64,000 nucleotides of DNA, taken from the NCBI GenBank assembly GCA_021442155.1, contig JAKCPB010001413.1, positions 109,176-173,175 on the forward strand, given 5' to 3'. Below, piece after piece: positions 22,450-32,465 of this stretch. The DNA comes from Cymbidium sinense. Taxonomy: Eukaryota > Streptophyta > Magnoliopsida > Asparagales > Orchidaceae. Made by a program: the position numbers and the translations under genes. How positions within the stretch are numbered: the first letter of the stretch is position 1; every line of letters begins with the position of its first letter. Under the pieces are notes generated by a model that was not told the origin of the DNA, did not search any database, and saw only the letters and a program-made list of their open reading frames with translations.

Positions 22450-24700
22450 TTGATTATATGATTTGCAAAAAAAAAAATCTATGGGAATAAAATCTATAAT
22501 CCACTGGGATTAAGATCAAATCATTTTGTTTTATTTTTAATTGATGTGGAGGCATATCTGCTAGAGATATGGGCTCGAGCCTGGGGATCGAGTATATGAA
22601 CCTTCCACTAAGGAAGCAGGTTCGTGCTATCCGCTGGGGATTAGGATATGAGTTTGATTTCATAGATTTGTTTGGGGATGTATCCACTGGGGATAAGAAT
22701 TTGTTTGAATTTCTTTGATTTATACTCTACTGGGGGAGTTGGTTTAATTTGGCTCCACTAGGGAGGTTGGTTTTGAATTTAATTATTTGCTTGACTTGTT
22801 TATATATTATTTAGGGTTCCATTGGGAAGATTGGTTTGATTTAACTCCACTAGGGAAAATAAAATTGGGTTTAATTTAATCTGAGTTAATGTATGATATG
22901 TGATGGACCCATTGAGAAGGGGCTATATCGCCTTGACCTACCTCGTTTACAAATCTAAAGGGATGTGTGGGTAGAGCTAGCCAACCTAAGGGATTTCCTT
23001 TCGGTGTGCAATGACTATGCTAAGAAGAAGTTGTAGCAAACTTACATCTTCCAATGTGAGGAACAATTGCTAGGGTAACCTGTTGGATGCACAATAAATT
23101 GAACCTAACTTAGGGAAACTATTGAGTGAATGCCCTTGGGACTTATGTCAACTCAAAAATATTTAGGATTAATTTTATCTTAATTTCATGTGATTTGATA
23201 TGGTTTGTTTGGTTTAGTTTGATTTCAAGGGCATATCCAGGGATGTGAGCTATCAAATTTGATAGATTTAATTTATGGACCATGTATGTGGGATAGACCC
23301 AAGAGAAGGGGCTATATCGGACTTATCTATCTCGATTTACAAATCCAAAAGGATAGTCTACCGGTCAGATAGAGCTAGCAACCTAAGGGGTTTTGTGTGC
23401 AATGCCTATGCTAGGAAGAATGCATAGCATACTTTCATCTTCTAAAGTAGGGAACAACCGCTGGGGTGACCTATTGGTACCATAACAAATCAAACCCGAC
23501 TATCCAAAGTGAATGTCTAGGGACTTATATCAACTCAAGAGTAGTCAGGCAATTCCTATAAGGAGTTTTGCTGGCAGTGCCCTAAAGATAGGATACCTGC
23601 TTGAGAAAAGGTACCACTAGGGGTGTCCTCCTAATCCATAAGAGAATATATATTTTATTTATATATTTGTGTGGACCCTATTGGTGTACGATGGACCACA
23701 CTGAGAAGGGGCTATGTCAGCCTTGACCTATCTCAATTTACTAGACTTAGGAGAATCGCACATCCACGGATGTATTCTCTAACCATGGGTGGTTACTAGA
23801 AAAGGAACTATCCAATCATAGAACCTAGGTAGTGTCTAAATGGGGTTAAAGGATGTTATCCAAATATAATCCAAGGGAGATGCTATTGGGTGTTATCATG
23901 AGCCTATAAAAGTAAAATAGTGTACGGTGGCCAACTCAAGGAGAAAGCATAGCATTTACATCTACCATGAGTGGTGTATCATAAGGTGCGAGAACCAACC
24001 AACCTAAGGTGTATCCATCAGCATAGTGAGAACTAACCAACCTAAAGTGCTCATCAATGTGCAATGATCAATCTAGAAAGAAAGCGTGTAGGCTTACAAG
24101 TTTCTAAGAAGAATTGATCATCGAGATAGTCTATCATCGGCAGGACATATGCTATCTGACCTAGAGCGACTACTAAGCGGGAGCCCCAAAAAAGGACCAG
24201 ACCTATACTTGAAGCAGTCAAGAGGGAAGGTGCCACTAGGGGACTTATCCTAAACCTCAAATATACTCGACCCAGTCACTGTACGAAGGCTAATCCAAGA
24301 AAAAAAGTGCACTCACATCCTCTAGATAAATACAACATGAGGTAGCTTACCCAGAATGCAGTAAGGCCTACCAAACTAATAAGCATTTGTGTAGTGGCAA
24401 GTAAAGAAGGAAAGCATAGGCTTACATCCTACAAAGAAAGAAGTACACTAGGGTTACACCAGCAAGGTAGCACGTGCCAACCTAGAGCAACTAAGTGAGT
24501 GCCACTAGCATATCTCTCAACTCATAGTGACAAAAGATATGTGTTTGTTTTATATGTTCATGTGTAGTTTATATTTGTGTTGTGTCGATGAAGGATAAGA
24601 CATCGCTCAAGTTCCTTACACCTATCTTAAACACATCATCATAGATTCACAAATTAGAATACTTTCAACATGGAAGAGATTGAATTCGAAATGGAGTTTT
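22450..24700. repeat. About 395-bp internal repeats at the 3' side of pol, copy 2
   Basis: GAGAAGGGGCTAT recurs near 22,914, 23,306 and 23,704, and GGGATGTGAGCT-like phrases near 22,565 and 23,240. The array is longer on the left than in copy 1. From 24,000 to 24,560 the AACCAACCAACCTAAGGTG repeats and neighbouring phrases match 970-1,480. There is no gene: minus-strand frames at 22,454-22,687 and 24,054-24,260 cross repeat units and have no known motif. Confidence 0.65.
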
Positions 24701-25369
24701 TATTGATGAAAGTTATTTTCAAACATGATTTATAATATTTCTTTAAGTAGAGCCCATTGATTGGAAGCATTGGGTGCTCTCCCTTATGATTAATATGCTA
24801 TTAAGATCTTCCTTGTAGGCCTTCTATGGAAAAGGGCCTTCCCAAGTGGGTTCAAACTTACCTCCCATCTTACAACAATCGCCTCCTTAGAACTAAAACA
24901 AGCTCTCCTACTTGAAAAGCTCTAGGATGGACCAACTTGTTGTGAGCTTGAATCATTTTAGCTTTCTACAACTAAAGGTTTTGGCATGCCCATAGGTTAA
25001 TGTCCTCCAAACCTTCAAGCTCTTCTAACCACAACTTGGTGTTCTGCTCTGTTGTGATCTTGCTACCCACATCTATCCTTAGTGATGGGAGTTGGACTTC
25101 TAATGGTAGAACAACTTTGAACCAATACACTAAAGAGAAATGAGTCGACTAAGTTGGAGTTCTATATGTGGTGCGGTAGGCCCACAAGGCTTCAACTAAT
25201 TGCTCATGCAACTATTGCTTATTATTGTCGAGTGTCATCTTTAGCATTTGGATGAGAGTTTTGTTGAAGTCTTCTGCTATTCCATTTTTCCTCTGGTAGT
25301 TGATGGTAGAATATCTCCAATCTATGTTGTGTCTCCAGGCAAAGTTATTGATCTCGGTGCTCTTGAATG

Positions 25370-25700
25370 TAGTACCATTATCAAATACAATTCATCGAGG
25401 CACTCCGAACCTATATACGATATGGTTCCTAAAAAATTGGAGGACATGCTGAGTTGTGACCTCTTTGAGCTAAATCATCTTCTCCCATTTAAAATAGTAG
25501 TCAGTAGCAGCTAAGATGAAATGATGACCCTTGAAAGAAGAAGGATTAATCGGACCCACTATATCAGTACCCCAACACTTGAATGGTCATGAGGCTAATA
25601 TAGGTTATAGAATGTTGGATGGTTGGTGTAGGACCACACTATATATTTGACATTGATGGCATCGCCTAGCCGTATCCATGCAATCTTTGATCATTGATGG
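25370..25700 (-). pseudogene. pol: Ty3/gypsy integrase core remnant, copy 2 only
   Basis: One minus-strand frame carries the end of the zinc-binding domain (ARRCHQCQIYS, with the C-x2-C pair) and then the catalytic core. The first catalytic Asp is in WGTDIVGPINPSSFKGHHF at 25,563-25,565. ILAATDYYFKW follows, then RFGVPR, and the second catalytic Asp in VFDNG at 25,380-25,382. Integrase inserts the element DNA into the host genome. In-frame stops are visible at about 25,587, 25,470-25,472 and 25,392-25,394, with another upstream near the zinc finger. The final Glu region and C-terminal domain (left of 25,370) were not resolved. The + strand frame at 25,248-25,514 is a shadow. Confidence 0.87.
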
Positions 25701-26059
25701 CTAGTAGTATCCTAGTCTCTTGATCTTGGCTTTCATTTTCAAATTGAATTAATTGGCTCCACATAATCCTGAGTGTACTTCGGTCACATCTTATGGGCTT
25801 CATGCTTTTCTAAATAATGTAACCACATATGATCGAAAGAGCGTTGGTACAAGACACCATCGATAAGAGCATAGGAATGAGCTCTCTACTTTATCTGATG
25901 GACTTGGAAATTCTCTTGAGGTAGTTTGCCCTTATTTAGGTAATCCATGAATGGTTGCCTCCAATCTAACTCCTCATCCTTCTTGGAAATGGTAACCTCC
26001 CTTCAAGAAGTACTTTTGATGAGTTCAATATTAATAAGGGATAAGACTTGTCTATTTTG

Positions 26060-26970
26060 GACTTTATTGATATGGACTCATCCTTGACATGCCAACTCTT
26101 TGGCAATCTTGGCTAAAGCATACACTATGGTGTTCTCTCCTCGAGGAATAAATGGTAACCTCTAAGATTTGTGCCAATAACTCCATTGTGTACTTGTGGT
26201 AGTGATGGAGCTTGGGCTTTATAACCATATAAGACCCAGTGATTTGGTTGATAACTAGATGAGAATCTCTAAAGATGTTGACATTCTGGATGCTTAAAGT
26301 AACAGCTAACTCCAAACTAGAAATTAGAGCCTCATATTGGGCTTCATTGTTGGTGCAATGATTGGACAGATGATATGAGAATCTCATCACATCGATATCC
26401 AGAGTTGAGAGAACTATTCCTATCCCCGCTTTCTTGGAATAGTAGATTGTGGTTCTTCTATTATTTAAGAGGAAGTCACACCATCAAAGTACATCTCCTA
26501 GTGGTGAATGCTAGTATCCCCTAAGTTCATGATTTGTTCATCGGGGAGATCATCACTGAGCGGAGAGTCAGGAGGAAGTGGGTGTGCTGCTAAGAAATCC
26601 ACTAGTCCTTTCATCATTTAGGGGTACAAAGGTAATGTCAAACTGTGGGAGGGTCATGGACCGTCGTGCCAACCATCCGATAGTCACCATTTCATGAGAT
26701 ACTAGGGATTGATCGAGATTAAGTTCACTTTATGAGGAAGCATGGTGTGTAGCTTTGGGATGCAAAGATTAAAGCTAGAAATGCTTCTCAATGGATGGAT
26801 AATTAACTTCAATAGGGATTAGATGATGGTTGAGGTAGAAGAGTGCATTTTCCTTCCCTTTGTCATTGGCTTGGGCCAACAAAGCACCATGGGAGCTGTC
26901 TAACCCAACAGTGTAAAATTTGAGTGGCTTGCCCAGGATAGATGCTGTTAGAACTGACGATGTCATTAGG
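26060..26970 (-). pseudogene. pol: Ty3/gypsy RT C-terminus and RNase H remnant, copy 2
   Basis: Minus-strand 26,966-26,775 gives SILGKPLKFYTVGLD, ALLAQANDKGKENALFYL and VNYPSIEKHF. This is the RT-associated RNase H-like connection of Ty3/gypsy pol, where LLAQ-DEGKE-A-YYLS is typical. Minus-strand 26,390-26,064 gives SYHLSNHCTNNEAQYEALI, then a DSHLVINQITGSY stretch carrying a catalytic Asp of true RNase H, then a tail toward the connection with integrase. This copy is longer than in copy 1, where the frame stops at FEDS. The frames are separate and lack starts. It is a dead pol fragment. Confidence 0.87.
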
Positions 26971-27239
26971 TAATGCTTGATGTATTCAAAGGCATGCTCA
27001 CACTTATCATCTCACTTGAACTTGGCATCCTTTTGACACGAGAATGGTCGACATCTTCCCGATAGGTTGATATAAAGCATCTTAAATATCAACCACCTTA
27101 GAAAGGTCTGAGTTGAGTTAAACTTTTAGGGGGTGGCATTTCTAATATTGCCTTGATCTTCTCCAGATCGATTTTGATTCCATGGTGTCAAACAATAAAC
27201 CCAAGAAATTTCCCTAAAGCTACTCCAAATGCACACTTT

Positions 27240-28140
27240 ATGGGGTTCATTTTGAGGTTAAATTATTTTAACTATTCAAAACTACTCCCAAGTCAAAGAG
27301 ATGGTCTTCCTTTTCTCTACTTTTGACCACGAGATCATCAACATAGCACTTGACTTGATGATGAATGAGTTCATCGATAATTCGAGTCATAGCCGACTGG
27401 TATATAGCATCGACATTTTTAAGGCTAAAAGGCATGACCTTATAGCAATAGATCGATCGAGTTCTAAAAGTAGTGTTTCATCTTCAGGGCCATCTTTATT
27501 TGGTTATATCAAGATGAGCCATCCATGAAATAGAAGACTACATGAGATTTGGCAATGTCCACCATTAGCTTCGAGATTGGTAGGAAATTCATCTTTGGAC
27601 ATTTCTAAAATCGACGCATATGTTAATTTGGCCATTCTTTTTCTTAACTATTATGATACTGGCTAACCAGATAAAGTATTTTTCTTCCCAGATGAAGCCA
27701 TCATCGATGAATTTCTTCACTTCAGAAATGACCTATCATTCTATGTCTAATCATATGCATCTAGGAGCTTGCTTAACAAGATGAGCAGTACGCTCCATTG
27801 CTACTTTATAGACTGCTACATTAGGAGTTAATCTAGGAATCTCTTCATAACTCCATGCAAAGTAGTCCTTAAACTCAATCAATAGCCTAACTAAGTCACT
27901 GGCTTCAATTTCATTCAATAAATAACTGACTTTCCTAAGTTGATTTCCTTGAGCTCGTCGATGGTTGACTTGATCTCTTCTTTAAACACTAGCGGTGCAT
28001 CTTTGACTTCAAAATCATCTAGATCATCTGAAGTTTCTAAGCATAAGTTCTCATATTAATGAATGTGATTTGAAAAGAACCTATCAGATTCCAAATGATT
28101 GGTGATGACTAAGTAGTAATTGCCATCATCAATTGGACCT
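27240..28140 (-). pseudogene. pol: Ty3/gypsy reverse transcriptase remnant, copy 2
   Basis: The minus strand reads IHHQVKCYVDDLVVKSREKE across about 27,365-27,305, so the YVDD catalytic core is intact. Further right, PKDEFPT-like residues appear near 27,590, and KDYFAWSYEEIPRLTP near 27,875-27,825 marks the start of the domain. The order agrees with copy 1, but frames shift several times and no stretch exceeds about 60 codons. The + strand frames at 27,301-27,528 and 28,226-28,408 are shadows. Confidence 0.83.
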
Positions 28141-28414
28141 AATATACTCAATCCTAGTCCTGGTCTTGATTGAGAGCTTTTGTATTTATTCTTCCATATT
28201 CTTTCAAAGTAGTCTGACCTAGGCTTTGACCAAGTATGTGGGATTAATCATTTCTTTGCTAAATTATGAACACAAGGCAAGTACCAATCAAAAGGTAATT
28301 CTATTAAATTTTTATATGAATCACCCTCAAGTTCTACATCAACTTCTTGACTTGAAGATGATGCTCCCAGAAAGAACCTCTAAGTCTTCATACCTATGGA
28401 TGACTTAGGGGCTT

Positions 28415-28480
28415 CCTTAACTATGGTTAACCCTTCCAAGAGCAACACTGTAGAGCCTAAGGCCTGTTGAGCTCACTTTT
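28415..28480 (-). other. Protease deletion scar in copy 2
   Basis: The linker sequence matching 4,540-4,560 joins directly to the phrase AGAGCAACACTGTAGAGCC, which matches the protease region at about 5,310. About 745 bp, including the GRPW protease motif and the homopyrimidine tract, is absent. Confidence 0.75.
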
Positions 28481-31400
28481 GGAGTGCGGATTCAATCTTC
28501 CCATCTTAAACTTAGGATTCTTATAGATACTAAGACTTCCTTAGTCATAAGTCACTTCTAACAATTAGGAAAACACTTAACTTAAGCCTAATGACTTAGA
28601 GGGTTAACCTTAGGATTGGGTTATGCTTTAGAGATTAGGATAATCCACCTACCCTACAACCCAAATCCAATCCATGCTCACCTTCTCAAACTAAAGCTCA
28701 AGTTCAATTCAAACATCAAATTCAAATCCAAATCAAAACCCAAATTCCAAAACCAAATTATTGAAGCCCATGATCAAATCAAAACTTGAAATCCTTCCTA
28801 AGCCATATGACCTATCCCATGGACTTAGCCAAATCTTAATCCAAATCAATCCAAAATCAATTGATTTTCTCATAATAAATTTATACCTTCCATCATCTTC
28901 CTAAATTTAAATCAAATCTACAATCAAATGATCAAAACTAAATCAAACTAAATCAAATTAAATCAAAACCTTCCTAAGCCATATGACCTATCCCATGGAC
29001 TTAGCCAAATAATAATTCAAATCAAGTCAAAATCAATTAAGTTTCTTACAAATCAATCATTTTCACAAATTTAAATAAAATATACATTTAAATCATCAAA
29101 AGTAAATCAAACCAAATCAAAATCCAAACCTAAGCCACATGAAACTCCATGGTTTAGCCAAATTCTTCATTCCAAAACCCAAATTCAATTGATTTTCTCA
29201 TGAATCAATCATACCTTCAATCATATTCACAAATATAAATGAAATCTACAATCATCAAGCCAAACCAAAATCAACCCAAGTCAAACCCAACTTAACCTTT
29301 TGACTTGAAAATGTTCAAATGAACCAAAACCCATTTGAACTCAAGTTAATTGTAATTGAATTTATATATCAATTCCAAATCCATATAAAAAACTCAACTA
29401 AATCAAACTCAACCCAAAATCAAGCTAACTAAACCCAATTATCCACTTGACCCAAAGTGGACAATTTGATTTATTTGAGCCAAGTTCTAATTACCCAAAT
29501 TGGATTGAACCAAGCCCATCAAAACTCCCATCATTGTTGATCACCCTAGGTTGATCAATTGTCACAAATTGAGTCAAACTAAGTCAACTTGGTCATTTGA
29601 CCAAGTCAACCCTTAACCCATATGAACCCAAACCAATTTGCAACCTAAGCTAAATCCCTTGAAACCAATGATTCATACAAAATCATAATCAATATTTAAA
29701 TATGACTTGACCTTCAATTGAGTCAAACCAAACCTAAATGGCCCTCTTGACCCAAGTTGACCCAAATTGACCTAAAAGACCAAATGGGTTTGAATCAAAA
29801 TATAAACCAAATTGATTGCAACCAATGGCTCAAGTTCATTCCAAATTGATTGTTGAACTTGACCAAAGCCATGATTGGATGAAATTGAACCCAATTGACC
29901 TACTTAGCACAAATTGACCTTTTTTCCAAGTTGGCCTAAATCAAAACTAAATCAAATTAATTGAAATAAGCCTACAATCACCTTTGATTGGTCAACTAAA
30001 CCCAAACCAACACCCAACCTAATTTGGCCAATTTGGTCAAATTGGTCAACTTAACCCATTTGACCAAAATGAATTCAAATGAGCCAAAATCAAATCTAAG
30101 CCAAAATAAACCAAAATATCCCAATTGATCATATGAACTTGACCAAACCCTGGTTTGACCCAATTTGTCCAATTGGCCAACTTGAATTAAACTAACCCAA
30201 TTTTTGACCTAAATTATTCAAATTGAGCCAAACCTAACCAAATCAACTCCAATTGACATGAAATTTGGGCTAACCTAGTTTTGGCTCATTTCAAATCTAC
30301 CCAAATCAAATACAATGCCAAATGATCATTCTACACTAGGGTCAAGGGAATCACATGAGACAATCACCCATGTAAGTGGTCATTTCCATTCCATGGCCAC
30401 TTAGTACTCTCTCAATGGTCCACCTAGGCACTTTGAACATTGCCCAACCTAATATGGTTATCCATGACCCATGGGAGGTGAAATCACCACACCCCTTCCC
30501 ATTAGCATTTGAAACTCATGGGCACCCATGATTTCTCCTTGGCCACTCACACCTTCAACAAACCAGCCAACACACCTCCTCCATACCACCTGTGGACTCC
30601 TAAGATGGCCACGCCACTAGATGCCAAACTCAATCCCACCATCCGATCAAGATGAAGTGGTATACACCCTTCCACTCAAACACACAAGAATCATTTCCAT
30701 CCCTAGCCACCCAAGGGCTAGAACCATTCCCTAAGCTCCCAAGCTCGTTCCTCGATCAGAAAATGCCATTACCGTCCATCCCAAAATATAATACTCCCAT
30801 TTTTTACCTAACTCCCCCATTTCTCCATCAAACCCAAATTAACTTTGCATGCACCTTCCCTATGTTGCGTCGAGCAAGAACAAATCATCTTCGAAGCTTC
30901 CCGAGCATCGTAGGTGGGACTTCGATCAAAGATGAGCTCCAAATCGCCCATGGCCTCAGAGAACATCAAAGAATTGATCCAAATGCTCAAGGGCTTCCTC
31001 CATGTACCCAAGTATATTTTAAGTAGCCAATCCCATGACACCATGAGCATGCCACATCAGATGCCACATCCAATAGGTTTAGGCTTTAATTAGGCTTAAT
31101 TAATCATTTTAATACAAACTTCTAAAAATCATAAAAAAATCATGAGAAATAAAGAAATGCAAATAAATACTCATTTTAAGGTATTTTAAGGAGAATTAAT
31201 TAAAAATGATCATAACTAATTTTGAATAGTAAAGTTTAATTATAAATTTATTAGCTTAATTATACCCAATTACTTGAGCAATTATTCTTAAATTTTATTG
31301 GTTAATTTAGTGGGATGACCTCAGCCTCCCATGATTTTCTTGGGATTTATTGCTCACCCAATTAGGAAAATTGACTAATGAAACTTTAACTACTATTTTA

Positions 31401-32395
31401 AGTTAATTAATGATTAATTAATCCCATGAGCAATAATAAATTGGTTAATTAAGTTTAATTATTGTTCAGTAAAACTAAGGAATAGGTTAGACCCCTTTCC
31501 TAAGTTCATTTCATTTTTTAAATAAAATTAATTAAGATTTAACCAATTAATTAAATCCTAATCAATTTGAAATCATAATCACATCATCTAATTAATTAAA
31601 TCATGGGGTGATCTTTAGGTGTTTAATAACCCAATGAAGTTTAATGAAATTATGGTTAGTCCACATGTAAAGCCATATGATTTAATTAAGTCCCTAATCA
31701 ATAAACTATTAATCATGAGCCAATTGCATTAGGCTATTTCCTAATATTGAAGTTTATTTTCCATGCATATCATGTTGACTCATAATTATTTAGTTAATTA
31801 CTTTAAGGTATATAAGGGTAATTAATTCATCTAATTAAGGGTTCAAATTAATTAACCCATATAATCAACTTAATTACATTTTCTTAAATTAAATCAAATC
31901 ACTAATGTAATGGGTTTAAAACAACAAGTGATGATTTCTCCAAATCAAATCATCCAAAACTTAATTAATAAAGAAGCTTTGGTTTGCTTTATATAAGCTT
32001 ATTTGATTTGATTGTCCTTAACAACTAGTTTGGTTGAATGAATCACATGCTTATACTTGATTTTCTTTCAATCATGTTAAATTTGGTATGTCATTTGAAT
32101 CCATGCATCCATCTTTTCAAAATAAAGTAAAATAAAATGGATTTCCTTTATGTATTTTGTGTGTTGATTTAATTTAATATATGCATGGCTATTATCACTA
32201 TTAAATCTAAATGTATTTTCAAAGCTTATAAATGAATAATAATGTGTTATGATGCTTATTACATAAGAAATGCATGTGCTTATTTTATTGAATGTTGTTC
32301 TCTATATTCATGTGTTGATTTATATAAGATTGAATGGTAATGGGTATATCTGACATTGACACGAGGTTTAATGTGGAGGTCATTTGATTACCTCA
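28480..32395. other. Long non-coding part of Ty3 block copy 2
   Basis: Collinear with 5,380-9,480. It contains the same diverged units of about 150-180 bp with CATGGACTTAGCC-like phrases (near 28,820, 28,998 and 29,150), then C/A-rich CCAAATTGACC words, then AT-rich TTAATTAA sequence. The 124-codon + frame at 30,652-31,026 is open here, but its counterpart in copy 1 (about 7,190-7,570) is broken and its peptide has no recognisable domain, so it is not called a gene. Confidence 0.55.
29533..29800. other. Segment of about 270-280 bp present in copy 2 and absent from copy 1
   Basis: In copy 1, ATCAAAACCTCACATCAAAA near 6,379 is continuous with AATGGCTCAAGTTCATTCC. In copy 2 the same flanks are separated by C/A-rich sequence of the same style (TTGACCAAGTCAACCC). 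The flanks share TCAAAA, so copy 1 probably lost it by recombination between short direct repeats. Confidence 0.6.
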
Positions 32396-32465
32396 CTCAT
32401 TAGTTTGTTACTTTTGACAAAATCAAAAGAAAGTTAAATCTGAATTTGTCTTTGTTAAAATAAGA
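32395..32465 (+). pseudogene. GRP 3'UTR tail remnant at the edge of Ty3 copy 2
   Basis: After the last Ty3 phrase (CATTTGATTACCTCACTC) the sequence reads AGTTTGTTACTTTTGAC, AAATCAAAAGAAAG and TTAAATCTGAATTTGTC, then an A-rich end and AACCCTAAAC. This matches the last 60-70 bases of the GRP 3'UTR seen at 20,293-20,357. The rest of the GRP segment is missing, so the Ty3 block broke or replaced it here. Confidence 0.72.

Larger units (their letters stand above)
22260..32395 (-). mobile_element. Decayed Ty3/gypsy retroelement block, copy 2
   Basis: This block is collinear with 1-9,480, with copy-specific insertions and deletions. Relative to copy 1 it keeps integrase (about 25,370-25,700), carries about 105 extra bases at 23,815-23,925 and about 280 extra bases at 29,533-29,800. 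It lacks protease (about 745 bases missing at about 28,415-28,437) and lacks about 400 bases at about 31,005. The left 22,450-22,930 part contains repeated CCACTGGGGA-like and GGGCATATCC-like phrases and extends beyond what the window shows of copy 1. The right end breaks inside the 275-315 bp repeat and joins a GRP 3'UTR remnant. No LTR pair or target-site duplication was seen. Confidence 0.8.

Noticed and set aside
25248..25514. 88-codon + strand frame
   Set aside because: It is the reverse reading of the integrase core, whose minus-strand frame has clear family motifs.
30652..31026. 124-codon + strand frame in the Ty3 non-coding part
   Set aside because: The matching region of copy 1 is not open, the peptide has no known motif, and it lies opposite to the pol strand. 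An overlapping minus frame (30,808-31,050) is equally unsupported.
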